Assembly: GCF_010093345.1 (NCBI RefSeq)
Contig: NZ_PDWT01000001.1
Location: 1,508,506 to 1,572,505, forward strand
Length of the DNA: 64,000 nt
Source: Pseudoxanthomonas yeongjuensis
GTDB taxonomy: Bacteria; Pseudomonadota; Gammaproteobacteria; Xanthomonadales; Xanthomonadaceae
Reading direction: 5' to 3'
The position numbers were made by a program, and so were the translations under genes. A model generated the notes under the pieces. It searched no databases. It saw only the letters and a list, made by a program, of their open reading frames with translations, and was not told the origin of the DNA. Below are positions 49,938 to 59,192 of the stretch, one piece after another. Every line of letters begins with the position of its first letter. The stretch's first letter is position 1.

Positions 49938-50918
49938 ATGGCTTCCGTTACCGTCGTCGGCTCGTTCAACGTCGACCATGTCTGGCAATGCGAGACATTG
50001 CCGGCCGTGGGCGCCACCATCGTCGGCAGCTATGCGAGCGGCCCTGGCGGCAAGGGCTTCAACCAGGCCATCGCCGCTTCGCGCGCCGGCGCGCGCACGA
50101 TCTTCCTCTGCGCACTCGGCGAGGATGCGGGCGGCGCGCAAGCGCGCGCGCTGGCCGCGGCCGACGGCATCGACCTGCGCGACCTGGTGTCGGACCAGCC
50201 CACCGGTACCGCCGGCATCTACGTGGACGCGCGCGGCCGCAACAGCATCGTCATCGGCCCGGGCGCGAACGCTTCGCTGACCGCCGACTTCGTTCGTTCG
50301 CAGGCCGAAGCCATGGCCACCAGCGGAGTCGTGCTGGCGCAACTGGAATCGCCCACGGACAGCGTCTTCGCGGCATTCGCAATGGCACGCGCGCGGAACA
50401 TCACGACCCTGCTCAATCCCGCCCCCGCCAATGCCACGACCACCGGCGAACTGCTGACGCTCGCGGATCTCATCACCCCCAACGAAACCGAGTTCGCCGC
50501 CCTGGTGGCGCGCCATATCGGCGCGAAGATCGAAGCCGACGATGTCGCCATCAGCGACGGCGCCAGCCTGCATGCGCTGTGTCGGGAGCTGCTGGCGCAC
50601 GGCAGCGTGGTGGTGACCCTGGGATCGGCGGGGGTATTCGTGTCTCACGCCGAGGAGGCGCTGCGCGGCGACGCCAGGCCCTACTACCGGATGGCCGCCG
50701 AACCGGCGGAGGCGGTCGACACCACCGGCGCGGGCGACGCGTTCAATGGCGCACTGGCCGCCTCCCTAGCCGGCGACAGGGAATTGGCGTTCGCCGAACA
50801 CGTACGCTTCGCCAATCGCTACGCCGCGCTGTCCACCGAGCGCGCCGGAGCGGCGCTGGCGATGCCGCGCCTGGCCGAAGTCGCGGCCCGTTTCCACGGC
50901 AACGGCTCCGGCGCATAA
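49938..50918 (+). CDS. rbsK: ribokinase (PfkB family)
   Basis: A 326-residue PfkB sugar kinase: VVGSFNVDHVWQCETLPAVGATI and SGPGGKGFNQAIAASRAGART at the start, TAGIYVDARGRNSIVIGPGAN, and the active-site base motif DTTGAGDAFNGALAASLA near residue 260. It phosphorylates ribose or a similar sugar at the 5 position with ATP. The FNVDH start and GGKGFNQA match ribokinase better than fructokinase. It follows the nucleoside transporter by 4 bases, so the pair probably salvages nucleosides or their ribose. Confidence 0.9.
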   Translation: MASVTVVGSFNVDHVWQCETLPAVGATIVGSYASGPGGKGFNQAIAASRAGARTIFLCALGEDAGGAQARALAAADGIDLRDLVSDQPTGTAGIYVDARGRNSIVIGPGANASLTADFVRSQAEAMATSGVVLAQLESPTDSVFAAFAMARARNITTLLNPAPANATTTGELLTLADLITPNETEFAALVARHIGAKIEADDVAISDGASLHALCRELLAHGSVVVTLGSAGVFVSHAEEALRGDARPYYRMAAEPAEAVDTTGAGDAFNGALAASLAGDRELAFAEHVRFANRYAALSTERAGAALAMPRLAEVAARFHGNGSGA

Positions 50919-50945
50919 GTTCCAGCCCGCCACTACAATGCCGGC

Positions 50946-51944
50946 ATGCGCATCGGCGTTCACACGATAGCTCCCGGGTTGATCCTGGCCCCGATGGCCG
51001 GGGTCACCGACAAGCCGTTCCGGCAGTTGTGCAAGCGGCTGGGCGCCGGACTGGCGGTGTCGGAAATGACCAGCGGCGATCCGCGCCTGTGGCATACGCA
51101 AAAATCGCTGCATCGCATGGACCACGTCGGCGAACCGGCCCCGGTCAGCGTGCAGATCGCCGGCACCGAGCCACGGGTGCTCGCCGACGCGGCACGCTAC
51201 AACGTCGACCACGGCGCGCAGATCATCGACATCAACATGGGCTGCCCGGCGAAGAAGGTGTGCAATGCCTGGGCCGGCTCGGCGCTGATGCGCGACGAGG
51301 CGCTGGTGGCGCGGATCCTGGAAGCGGTGGTCGCAGCGGTGGACGTGCCGGTGACCTTGAAGATCCGCACCGGCTGGGATGCCCGGAACCGCAACGGCCT
51401 GCGGATCGCGCGCATCGCCGAAAGCGCCGGCATCGCCGCCCTGGCCGTGCACGGCCGCACCCGCGACCAGCAATACACCGGCGCGGCCGAATACGAGACC
51501 ATCGCCGCGATCAAGTCCGCGCTGGGCATCCCGGTGATGGCCAATGGGGATATCGATTCGCCGCAGAAGGCGGCTTTCGTGCTGCAGGCCACCGGCGCCG
51601 ATGCCCTGCTCGTTGGCCGTGCCGCGCAGGGACGGCCCTGGATCTTCCGCGAGATCGCCCACTTCCTGGCCACCGGAACGGTGTTGCCTCCACCCGCATT
51701 GAATGAAGTGCGCGATATCCTGCTTGGCCATCTGCAGGCGCTGCACGCGTTCTACGGCGAGTATCAAGGCGTGCGCATCGCCCGCAAGCACCTGGGCTGG
51801 TACGCGAAGGACAGGCCGGAGAACGCGGCTTTCCGCGCGGTGGTCAACCGCGCGGAAAGCGCCGATGCGCAATTGCGGCTGACCCGCGATTATTTCGATG
51901 CGCTGGTGGCGGGAGTGGCGCCCGGGTTGTCGGCAGCGGCGTGA
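50946..51944 (+). CDS. dusB: tRNA-dihydrouridine synthase B
   Basis: A 332-residue FMN-dependent TIM-barrel enzyme that reduces uridine to dihydrouridine in tRNA. Family motifs: APMAGVTDKPFRQLCKRLGAG, IIDINMGCPAKKVCNAWAGSALMRD (catalytic Cys in MGCPAKKVCN), VTLKIRTGWD, AVHGRTRDQQYTG, IPVMANGDIDSP and GADALLVGRAAQGRPWIFREI, ending with HLGWYAKD. These features and length fit DusB. In many gammaproteobacteria dusB is followed by fis; here it is followed by a methyltransferase and no fis is seen in the window. Confidence 0.94.
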   Translation: MRIGVHTIAPGLILAPMAGVTDKPFRQLCKRLGAGLAVSEMTSGDPRLWHTQKSLHRMDHVGEPAPVSVQIAGTEPRVLADAARYNVDHGAQIIDINMGCPAKKVCNAWAGSALMRDEALVARILEAVVAAVDVPVTLKIRTGWDARNRNGLRIARIAESAGIAALAVHGRTRDQQYTGAAEYETIAAIKSALGIPVMANGDIDSPQKAAFVLQATGADALLVGRAAQGRPWIFREIAHFLATGTVLPPPALNEVRDILLGHLQALHAFYGEYQGVRIARKHLGWYAKDRPENAAFRAVVNRAESADAQLRLTRDYFDALVAGVAPGLSAAA

Positions 51945-52046
51945 TCCTGCTCCCTTCCCTCTCGCGGAAATAGGCGTAAGAACGCTCCGTACCAAGGCTT
52001 GCCGGCCTGACGTCGATTCCATCCCTCTCGAATCGGACAACCACCA

Positions 52047-52868
52047 ATGAGCACCAACGAATTCCCCTACCTGCACGGTTTCTCCGAAGTCGAACAGGCG
52101 CGACTGGTGAGGCAGGCGCAGATCGCCGAATCGACGATCTTCCACGACATCGACTATTCCGGTGCCCGTCGCCTGCTGGAAGTCGGCAGCGGCGTCGGCG
52201 CGCAGACCGAGATCCTGCTGCGCCGCTTCCCCGAGCTGCACGCCACCTGCGTGGACCTGAGCGCGGCGCAACTGGGTGCCGCCGCGCAACGGCTGGGAGC
52301 GATGCCCTGGTTGCAGGACCGCTACACGCTGCGGCAGGCCGACGCCACCGACCTGCCGTTCGAACCACGCAGCTTCGACGCCGCCTTCCTGTGCTGGGTA
52401 CTGGAACACGTGCCCTCGCCGGCGCGTGTGCTCAGCGAAGTGCGCCGCGTGCTCTCGCCCGGTTCGCCGGTGTACCTGACCGAGGTGATGAACGCCTCGT
52501 TCCTGCTCGACCCGTATTCGCCCAATGTCTGGCGCTACTGGATGGCGTTCAACGATTTCCAGATCGACAGCGGCGGCGATCCGTTCATCGGCGCCAAGCT
52601 CGGCAACCTGTTGCTGGCCGGCGGATACCGCGACGTGGCCACGCAGATCAAGACCTTCCATTTCGACAACCGCGAACCGGCGCGGCGCAAGACCATGATC
52701 GCGTTCTGGGAAGAACTGCTGCTGTCCGCGTCCGACCAGTTGCTGGCGGCGGGCAAGGTCAGCGAGGAAATCGTCGCCGGCGTGCGCCGCGAGATGCACC
52801 AGGTGCAGAACGATCCCAACGCGGTGTTTTTCTATTCCTTCGTGCAGGCGCGCGCGACCGTTTACTGA
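52047..52868 (+). CDS. SAM-dependent methyltransferase, UbiE-like
   Basis: A 273-residue class I methyltransferase. Motif I is RRLLEVGSGVGAQTEILLRRFPELHATCVDLSAAQLGAAA; motif II TLRQADATDLPFEPRSFDAAFLCWVLEHVPSPARVLSEVRRVLSPG. The C-terminal part (VRREMHQVQNDPNAVFFYSFVQARATVY) resembles a lid over the active site. It probably acts on a small molecule; substrate not determinable. ATG 52047 stands alone; a 5' ribosome site is weak. About 100 bases separate it from dusB, and 296 bases of non-coding sequence follow. Confidence 0.85.
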   Translation: MSTNEFPYLHGFSEVEQARLVRQAQIAESTIFHDIDYSGARRLLEVGSGVGAQTEILLRRFPELHATCVDLSAAQLGAAAQRLGAMPWLQDRYTLRQADATDLPFEPRSFDAAFLCWVLEHVPSPARVLSEVRRVLSPGSPVYLTEVMNASFLLDPYSPNVWRYWMAFNDFQIDSGGDPFIGAKLGNLLLAGGYRDVATQIKTFHFDNREPARRKTMIAFWEELLLSASDQLLAAGKVSEEIVAGVRREMHQVQNDPNAVFFYSFVQARATVY

Positions 52869-53164
52869 GCCCATTGGTTGCACGATCGCCGCGCCTCAAT
52901 GGACGCGGCTTTGCCGCGTTTGTCGGTTGGAGTGCGTCATCGGTCACGATGCTTTCCGGCACTCGCATTCCATGTCCGCGCGGCGCGAACATGACCTTGC
53001 CGGAATCCTCCGGCGCGCGTTCCTCACCGCCGGCACGGCCGCTCTCTCCGTGCCGGCGGGCGGACGCGGATTCGTTCAACCGCGGCACCCGGGCGTGCAA
53101 TGGATCGATGCCCATCGGCCACCGGATTCCCGTTCCAGGACGGACCAAGCTCCAGGAGAACATC
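52869..53164. other. spacer between methyltransferase and small exported protein genes
   Basis: Gene-free, GC-rich. Open frames exist on both strands but none has a ribosome site or family features. No clear promoter or terminator stands out; GCCGGCACGGCC-like short inverted repeats are present near 53030-53060. Confidence 0.4.
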
Positions 53165-53536
53165 ATGAAAACGAACCTGCTTGCATTGACCCTGCTCGCC
53201 GCCATCGCCGCTCCCGCGGCCGCGCAGGACACCACCGTCGATCTGGCGCCGGTCCCGATCGCCGCACCGGCCCTGGAACAGGTCACGGTAAGGCAATTGG
53301 CCGATGAAACCGGTATGAGTCCGCATCGGGTGCGCATGGTGGTCGGGCCGCGCAGTGGCTATGCGGAATACCGCATCACCTTCGACCGGGCGCAACGGCA
53401 GTTCAGGAATGCGCTCGGCGAGGAACGCTACAACGACCTGATGGCCGGGCGCAAAATCGATCTCTACCACCAGAAAGCGGCTGACGTTGCCAGGGTCGAT
53501 GCCAGGCCTGATCGCAATCCGGCAATGGCTCCTTGA
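53165..53536 (+). CDS. small exported protein of unknown function
   Basis: A 123-residue product with a signal peptide (MKTNLLALTLLAAIAAPAAA then QDTTVDLAPVPIA). The mature part has VRQLADETGMSPHRVRMVVGPRSGYAEYRITFDRAQRQFRNALGEERYNDLMAGRKI, a helix-rich region with many charged residues, and a short unstructured end. I do not recognise the family; it is presumably periplasmic. ATG 53165 was chosen for the AGGAG 8 bases upstream; a longer frame from 52391 crosses the methyltransferase gene in another frame. Confidence 0.75.
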   Translation: MKTNLLALTLLAAIAAPAAAQDTTVDLAPVPIAAPALEQVTVRQLADETGMSPHRVRMVVGPRSGYAEYRITFDRAQRQFRNALGEERYNDLMAGRKIDLYHQKAADVARVDARPDRNPAMAP

Positions 53537-53587
53537 CATATCCGGTGCTTGCGCAGGAATTACAGCCATGGGTCCTTCCGGTCGGCA

Positions 53588-54673
53588 TCAAGCCGGCGCG
53601 GAAGGAAGCAGGTCGACAGAATCAGTGGGCGCATCGACCGGAACGATTTCCGGTGAGTGCCAGATCCGGTGCCATAGCGCGGCTAGAGCCTCCTCCAACT
53701 TGCCTTGCGCCACCGGCGCACGGTAAGCGGCTTGCACTTGCCGTGGCGGGATCGACCGCCATTGTTGGCCTTCGCGCCCGGCGACCACGAAGCTGAAGTT
53801 GTAGTCGGGTTCCAGGCCCATGCGCAGGTCGCTCAGGACCAGTTCGCCATCGACGACACGGGCGCGCATGAAGCCATGGTTGAACCAGGCCAGCTCCCGT
53901 ACCGCCGGAATATCCCGCGCCTCTGCCAGCGCCTGAACGTTGGATCCATGGCCCTGGAACTTCATCGCGCCATGATCGGCGACCAGCGAACGGTCGCCGA
54001 TTACGTAACCCTGGGGAGTCATCGCTACGACTCGCCACAGCAAGGTGTTCAATGGCATCGGCACCGAGAAGCGCGGCGCGCCCGCGAGTCCCATCGCAGC
54101 CAGTGCGCGATCGGCTTCGCGATCGACCATGGACTTGGCCAGCAGCGACCAGCCCAGGTAGGCGGTGCTCAACGCCAGTCCAGCCAGCAGTGCGCGCTGC
54201 GCCAGCAAACGCTCGCGCGCGAACCAGGCGACGACGCAACCGGCGAGCATCCACAGCGTGTAGACCGGATCGATGATGAACAGGCTGGACCACATCACCG
54301 GTGGCGTGTGCAGCGGCCACAGCAGTTGCGTGCCGTACACGGTGAAGGCATCCAGCAACGGATGCGCGAGCAGCGTCAGCTGGATGGCCCAGAACCAGCG
54401 CACGGGCGATTCTGCCACCCGCTTGCCGCGACGCTTGCACAGCCACCAGATCATCCAGCCCAGCAGCGGCAGCACGAACAGCGAATGGCTGAAGCTGCGG
54501 TGTATCGTCATCAACGATACCGGATCGTCGGTGAGCAAAGCGATGAACAGCGAATCGAGATCCGGCAGGGTGTTCAGCGCAGCGCCTGCGAGCAAGGCGG
54601 CGCGTCGGTGTTTGGCCGGGGCGATGGCGGCGGCAATGGCGCCGCCGAGAAACAGATGGGTGATGGAGTCCAT
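53588..54673 (-). CDS. membrane-bound metal-dependent hydrolase, DUF457/YbcI-like
   Basis: A 361-residue protein beginning MDSITHLFLGGAIAAAIAP (the MDxxTH motif of the family), then ALLAGAALNTLPDLDSLFIALL and IHRSFSHSLFVLPLLGW, LLAHPLLDAFTVYGTQLLWP. The conserved His and Asp residues (H6, D-L-D, H-R-S-F-S-H, H-P-L-L-D) form the putative metal site between membrane helices. The last ~150 residues are a separate periplasmic or cytosolic domain. Family members are called LexA-regulated or phospholipase-like hydrolases; the substrate here is unknown. ATG 54673 is at the edge of the REP array. Confidence 0.9.
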   Translation of the reverse strand: MDSITHLFLGGAIAAAIAPAKHRRAALLAGAALNTLPDLDSLFIALLTDDPVSLMTIHRSFSHSLFVLPLLGWMIWWLCKRRGKRVAESPVRWFWAIQLTLLAHPLLDAFTVYGTQLLWPLHTPPVMWSSLFIIDPVYTLWMLAGCVVAWFARERLLAQRALLAGLALSTAYLGWSLLAKSMVDREADRALAAMGLAGAPRFSVPMPLNTLLWRVVAMTPQGYVIGDRSLVADHGAMKFQGHGSNVQALAEARDIPAVRELAWFNHGFMRARVVDGELVLSDLRMGLEPDYNFSFVVAGREGQQWRSIPPRQVQAAYRAPVAQGKLEEALAALWHRIWHSPEIVPVDAPTDSVDLLPSAPA

Positions 54674-54704
54674 AAAGGGATGCTAACAGCCGACACCCGA
54701 CACC

Positions 54705-54969
54705 GTAGGAGCGGGCCTTGCCCGCGATGCTCCTCGTCCAGGCCGCGGCAATAGCAAAGGCATCGCGCCCAAGGGGCGCTCCTACGTACCTCCACCGTAG
54801 GAGCGGGCCTTGCCCGCGATGCTCCTCGTCCAGGCCGCGGCAATGGCAAAGGCATCGCGCCCAAGGGGCGCTCCTACGTACCTCCGCCGTAGGAGCGGGC
54901 CTTGCCCGCGATGCTCTTCGCCCAGGCCGCGGCAATGGCAAAGGCATCGCGCCCAAGGGGCGCTCCTAC
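54705..54969. repeat. three tandem REP-like units (92-bp period)
   Basis: Units at 54705-54785, 54797-54877 and 54889-54969 repeat exactly every 92 bases. Each begins GTAGGAGCGGGCCTTGCCCG and ends GGGGCGCTCCTAC, so the ends form a long imperfect hairpin; between them is CGATGCTC(C/T)TCGTCCAGGC and a short tail. Units are about 80 bases plus a 12-base spacer (GTACCTCCAC/GC). A related array with a different inner segment begins at 63636. Confidence 0.85.
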
Positions 54970-54978
54970 GCATTCGAA

Positions 54979-55791
54979 TCACGCCGCCATCGGCAGCTCC
55001 TGCATCACCAGGCGCAATCGCGCCGGCATTTCCGCCAAGGTCTCGCCGGTATGCGCCAGCAGGCACAGGCTGCCATCCATTTCCTCGCTCAGCGCGGTCA
55101 GACTTTCCACCCAGTCGCCATCGTTGGCGTAGACCAGCCCATCACGCTGGAGCAGAGCGGCGCGATGGATGTGACCGCAGATGATGCCGTCCAGGCCGCG
55201 CCGGCGTGCATCGTCCAGGCCGGCCTGCACGAAGCGGCCGATGTAGCGCTCGGCGGCGCCGCTTTTCTGCTTCAGGTATTCCGACAGCGACCAGTAGCGC
55301 AAGCCGAAACGGCGACGCAAGGCGTTGACGATCTTGTTGCCGGTGAGGATGCGGTAATACAGCCAGTCGCCCAGGCGTTCCTGCAATCCGCCGAAATGGG
55401 TGATCGCGTCGTAGTCGTCGCCGTGGGTGACCAGCAGGCGGCGCCCGTCGGCGGTGACGTGGATCGCGCGCCTGCGCACCCGCATCGCCGGCAGCACCAG
55501 GCCGCAGAACTTGCGGATCGGACGATCATGGTTGCCGGGGATGTAGATCAGTTCGGTGCCACGCCGTCGCAAGGCGTGCAGGGCCTCGACCACGCGGTTG
55601 TGGGCGCTGTTCCAGGTCGCGCGTTTCTGCGCCATCCACCACAGGTCGACGATGTCGCCCACCAGGTAGAGCTGGCGGCAATGCAGGGTGTTGAGGAAAT
55701 CCGCGAATTCAGCCGCATGGCAATGTTTTGAACCCAGATGCACATCCGAAACGAACACCGCGCGCCGCGTCGTGGCGGCGGTGGGGCTCAT
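54979..55791 (-). CDS. UDP-2,3-diacylglucosamine diphosphatase-like metallophosphoesterase
   Basis: A 270-residue calcineurin-like phosphoesterase. Metal motifs are complete: SDVHLGS (D-x-H), VGDIVDLW (G-D-x-x-D), PGNHDRPI (G-N-H-D), TADGRRLLVTHGDDYD (H-G-D) and ICGHIHR (G-H-x-H). This arrangement is that of LpxH-type lipid A enzymes and their relatives, though the VHLGS rather than DLHL start suggests a side branch, not the housekeeping LpxH. ATG 55791 overlaps the stop of the large acyltransferase gene (ATGA), so the two are translationally coupled, pointing to a lipid-related role at the inner membrane. Confidence 0.85.
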   Translation of the reverse strand: MSPTAATTRRAVFVSDVHLGSKHCHAAEFADFLNTLHCRQLYLVGDIVDLWWMAQKRATWNSAHNRVVEALHALRRRGTELIYIPGNHDRPIRKFCGLVLPAMRVRRRAIHVTADGRRLLVTHGDDYDAITHFGGLQERLGDWLYYRILTGNKIVNALRRRFGLRYWSLSEYLKQKSGAAERYIGRFVQAGLDDARRRGLDGIICGHIHRAALLQRDGLVYANDGDWVESLTALSEEMDGSLCLLAHTGETLAEMPARLRLVMQELPMAA

Positions 55792-57500
55792 GCAGGTTCC
55801 GCCTGCCGGCGCACCGGGGTTTCCAGATAGCGCGCCCGCTTCTTCGGGCGGATCCGCCGCAGGTCCACTTCGATCAGGCCGTCGATGGAATCGCTGAACG
55901 CCGGATCCACGCCGAACGCGAGGAAGCGCGCGCCGCCGGGCTCGCACAGCTCGGTGTATTGCTTGTAGAGCATGGGCAGGGTCGCGCCGAGGCTGTCGAG
56001 GTTGGCCTTCAGCACGCGGAAGGCGGTGTCCGCATCCAGTTCCCCGTACGAAGGCGGCGCGGCCACGTACTGGAATGGGTGTCGCGACACCGCTTCGCCG
56101 CTGGCATCGCCGTGGTAGCGCTCGTAGTAGGAAACGATCTGCTCGCGCGCGGCCAGCGGCAACGCCGCGCTCAGCGACACCGCACCGAACAGGTAGCGCA
56201 CGCGCGGATGCCGGTGCAGGTAGGCGCCTATGCCCTGCCACAGGTAGTCGATGCTGCGACTGCCCCAGTAGTCGGGGGCGACGAAGCTGCGACCCAGCTC
56301 CATGCCTTCGGCCAGGCGCGGCACCGCGTCGTCCGCGTAGTCGAACAGCGAGGCGGTGTACAGGCCTTTCAGCCCACGCTCGGCCAGGACCGGGGCGCCG
56401 CGGGCGATGCGATAGGCGCCGGCGATCTGTTCCGATTCGGCGTCCCAGAGGACGATGTGCTCGTAATGCTGGTCGTAGGCATCGACATCCAGCGATTTGC
56501 CGGTGCCCTCGCCCACCGCGCGGAAGGTCAGTTCGCGCAACCTGCCGATCTCGCGCAGCAGCGGCGAATCCGCATCCAGGCGTCCCACGCGGATGCGCTT
56601 GCCGTCGCTGGTTTCGCCCAGCAGCTGCAGTGACTGGACAGCCTCATGCAGCACCTTCCGGTCCACTGCCGGAATCAACGCCTGCGGCTGTTCCTGCGCC
56701 TCGTCGCGACGTCCGATCGAATACAGCACCCGCCGCACCTTGGCCAGGTTCGCTTCGGGTCCGACGGCATGGTCGATCTCGAGCAACGGGCCCACCCGCA
56801 GCGCTACCCGCGATCCGCCGCGCTTGAACATCTCGCGCGCCAGCAGCGCGGTGCCCGCCGGCTTGTACACGGCCGAGGCGCCATAGAACAAAGCCGAGTT
56901 GCGCGCCTCGATCCGGACCGGCAACACCGGCGCATTGCTGGACTTGGCGAAACGCAGGAAACCGCGGCGCCAGCGCGTGTCGGTCACGCCCCTGGGACTC
57001 AGTCGCGAGACTTCGCCTGCCGGGAACAGGATCACGCACTTTTCCTCGGCCAGGGCCTGTTCGATCGCCTCGATGCTTTCCGCGCCAGGTTTTCCGCCGA
57101 GGATCCGGACCGGCAGCAATAGCTCACGCAGTCCTTCGACCTGGGCCAGCAAGTCGTTGGCCACGAACTTCACGTCGGAACGCACGCTGCCGACCAGATG
57201 CAGCAGCGCCAGCGCATCAAGTGCGCCTGAAGGATGGTTGGCAACGATCAGCAGACGCCCCGACGACGGGATGCGGTGGCGCTCCACCTGGTCCACGGTG
57301 TAGCGCAGGTTCAAGAACTCCATCGCCGCTTCGACCAGCGCGAAGCCGGACAGATGGGCATGGCTGGCGAGGAATTCGTAGGCATGGCTCAGTCGCGACC
57401 AGCGCCCCAGGCCGCGTAGCAGCGGGCGCGCCACCATGGCGCGACGGCCGCGGAACCATTGCGGGTAACGTTCGGCGAGTTGCTGTTCCAGGATCTGCAT
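55788..57500 (-). CDS. bifunctional acyltransferase resembling ornithine-lipid synthase OlsF
   Basis: A 570-residue protein with two parts. The N-terminal half (about residues 65-260) is a PlsC-like lysophospholipid acyltransferase (VANHPSGALDALAL, the H-x4-D-type motif NHPSGALD; FPAGEVSRLSPRGV). The C-terminal half (about 300-520) is a GNAT/hemolysin-like N-acyltransferase domain (VGRLDADSPLLREIGRLRELTFRAVGEG; HIVLWDAESEQIAGAYRI; ELGRSFVAPDYWGSRSIDYLWQGIGAYL), similar to OlsB. This is the domain order reported for OlsF, which makes ornithine lipids in two steps. Substrate identity is inferred. Gene overlaps the LpxH-like gene by 4 bases. Confidence 0.85.
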   Translation of the reverse strand: MQILEQQLAERYPQWFRGRRAMVARPLLRGLGRWSRLSHAYEFLASHAHLSGFALVEAAMEFLNLRYTVDQVERHRIPSSGRLLIVANHPSGALDALALLHLVGSVRSDVKFVANDLLAQVEGLRELLLPVRILGGKPGAESIEAIEQALAEEKCVILFPAGEVSRLSPRGVTDTRWRRGFLRFAKSSNAPVLPVRIEARNSALFYGASAVYKPAGTALLAREMFKRGGSRVALRVGPLLEIDHAVGPEANLAKVRRVLYSIGRRDEAQEQPQALIPAVDRKVLHEAVQSLQLLGETSDGKRIRVGRLDADSPLLREIGRLRELTFRAVGEGTGKSLDVDAYDQHYEHIVLWDAESEQIAGAYRIARGAPVLAERGLKGLYTASLFDYADDAVPRLAEGMELGRSFVAPDYWGSRSIDYLWQGIGAYLHRHPRVRYLFGAVSLSAALPLAAREQIVSYYERYHGDASGEAVSRHPFQYVAAPPSYGELDADTAFRVLKANLDSLGATLPMLYKQYTELCEPGGARFLAFGVDPAFSDSIDGLIEVDLRRIRPKKRARYLETPVRRQAEPA

Positions 57501-57876
57501 GTCGTGTGCACCAGCCAGCCCCGACGGCGGGTTTCGCCGGCAGCCTGCTCGCGATCGACGACAGGCCGGTTGCCGTTTTGCGGCAGACAGGTGACAGGCT
57601 GGTTGGTCGTCGCCGGATCGCTTTACCTTCCCCTTTGAAAAAGGGGAATTGAGGGGGATTTGCTTTTGCTTGAGCCCTTGCCTGATGCAGGATCAAGAGC
57701 AAATCCTCCATAGCCCCCTTTGCAAAGGGGGCAAAGCAACACAGGACAGCCATGCCGCAGAGCCGGCCTTGCCCTTAACCCCACCGCAACCCTGAACGCG
57801 GCACAATGCACGTCCGCCCGGGGGCGTGTATCATGCGCGCCCATCTTTTCATCTTGATCAAGGGATATAAGCCGCG
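57501..57876. other. spacer upstream of metK with repeat and promoter region
   Basis: About 376 bases. A repeat element occupies 57627-57732, ending in the perfect 20-bp palindrome GCCCCCTTTGCAAAGGGGGC (57713-57732). The right part is the metK control region: TATCAT at 57828-57833 is a plausible -10 and AAGGGAT (57860-57866) lies upstream of the start. I found no SAM- or SAH-riboswitch-like structure. Confidence 0.5.
57627..57732. repeat. intergenic inverted-repeat element
   Basis: Left end CCCCTTTTGAAAAAGGGGAA (imperfect hairpin) and right end GCCCCCTTTGCAAAGGGGGC (perfect) enclose an inner inverted pair GGATTTGCT ... AGCAAATCC around a GCCTGATGCAGG loop. The elements are of a type scattered between genes in this family of bacteria; no coding capacity. 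Confidence 0.6.
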
Positions 57877-59088
57877 ATGTCGAACTACCTCTTCACTTCC
57901 GAATCGGTCTCCGAAGGCCATCCGGACAAGGTCGCCGACCAGATCTCCGATGCCGTGCTCGACGCCATCCTGGCCCAGGACAAGCGCGCGCGCGTGGCCT
58001 GCGAAACCATGGTCAAGACCGGTGTGGCGATCGTCGCCGGTGAAATCACCACCAGCGCCTGGATCGACCTGGAAGCGCTGACCCGCAAGGTGATCGTGGA
58101 CATCGGCTACGACAGCAGCGAAGTCGGCTTCGACGGCGCCACCTGCGGCGTGCTCAACCTGATCGGCAAGCAGTCCCCCGACATCAACCAGGGCGTGGAC
58201 CGCAAGAAGCCGGAAGAACAGGGCGCGGGCGACCAGGGCCTGATGTTCGGCTACGCCACCAACGAGACCGACAGCTACATGCCGGCCGCGATCCACCTGT
58301 CGCACCGCCTGGTCGAACAGCAGGCCAAGATCCGCAAGCAGAAGAAGTCGCCGCTGCCGTGGCTGCGCCCGGACGCCAAGTCGCAGGTCACCCTGCGCTA
58401 TGAAAACGGCAAGGCCGTGGCCATCGACGCGGTGGTGCTGTCCACCCAGCACGACCCGGACGTGAAGCAGAAGGACCTGGTCGAAGCCGTGCGCGAGACC
58501 ATCCTCAAGCCGGTGCTGCCGGCCAAGTGGCTGCACAAGGGCACCCAGTTCCACATCAACCCGACCGGCAAGTTCGTGATCGGCGGACCGGTCGGCGACT
58601 GCGGCCTGACCGGGCGCAAGATCATCGTCGATACCTACGGCGGCTGGGCCCGTCATGGCGGCGGCGCATTCTCGGGCAAGGATCCGTCCAAGGTCGACCG
58701 CTCGGCCGCCTACGCCGCGCGCTACGTGGCCAAGAACGTGGTCGCGGCCGGACTGGCCGACCGTTGCGAAGTGCAGGTCAGCTACGCCATCGGCGTGGCC
58801 CACCCGACTTCGATCTCGGTCACCACCTTCGGCACCGGCAAGATCTCCGACGACAAGATCGAAAAACTGATCCGCAAGCATTTCGACCTGCGTCCGTACG
58901 GCATCCTGCAGATGCTCGACCTGATCCACCCGATGTACCAGCAGACCGCCGCCTACGGCCATTTCGGCCGCAAGGCCAAGGAATTCACCTACACCGACGG
59001 CGCCGGCAAGCAGCACACCGCCACCGCGTTCTCGTGGGAGAAGACCGACAAGGCCGAAGAGCTGCGCAAGGCGGCTGGTTTGAAGTAA
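57877..59088 (+). CDS. metK: S-adenosylmethionine synthetase
   Basis: Makes S-adenosylmethionine from methionine and ATP in the cytosol, supplying the methyltransferases. The 403-residue length is standard. Signatures include [24 protein letters not shown] (ATP and metal site), [16 protein letters not shown], the hexapeptide GAGDQG (in [15 protein letters not shown]), [64 protein letters not shown] 57877 has AAGGGAT about 11 bases upstream. A strong terminator follows. Confidence 0.98.
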   Translation: MSNYLFTSESVSEGHPDKVADQISDAVLDAILAQDKRARVACETMVKTGVAIVAGEITTSAWIDLEALTRKVIVDIGYDSSEVGFDGATCGVLNLIGKQSPDINQGVDRKKPEEQGAGDQGLMFGYATNETDSYMPAAIHLSHRLVEQQAKIRKQKKSPLPWLRPDAKSQVTLRYENGKAVAIDAVVLSTQHDPDVKQKDLVEAVRETILKPVLPAKWLHKGTQFHINPTGKFVIGGPVGDCGLTGRKIIVDTYGGWARHGGGAFSGKDPSKVDRSAAYAARYVAKNVVAAGLADRCEVQVSYAIGVAHPTSISVTTFGTGKISDDKIEKLIRKHFDLRPYGILQMLDLIHPMYQQTAAYGHFGRKAKEFTYTDGAGKQHTATAFSWEKTDKAEELRKAAGLK

Positions 59089-59123
59089 TGCGGTAACTTC
59101 TCCTTGAGGAGAAGGCATCAAGG

Positions 59124-59153
59124 ACGGGCCGCCTAGCGGCCCGTTCTGTTTTT
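59124..59153 (+). terminator. rho-independent terminator of metK
   Basis: Perfect 9-bp stem ACGGGCCGC / GCGGCCCGT (59124-59132 with 59136-59144), 3-base loop, then TCTGTTTTT. It ends 40 bases before the next gene. Confidence 0.93.
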
Positions 59154-59192
59154 CCGAAACCTGTGCCGCAAACGAAGATTGGATTGTCTGCC

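Noticed and set aside
52391..53536. 381-codon frame spanning the methyltransferase and spacer
   Set aside because: Only its last 123 codons, with a ribosome site and signal peptide, form a plausible gene; the earlier part is out of frame with the methyltransferase.
57775..57876. SAM or SAH riboswitch before metK
   Set aside because: The leader is only about 40 bases after the probable -10 and lacks recognisable riboswitch cores.
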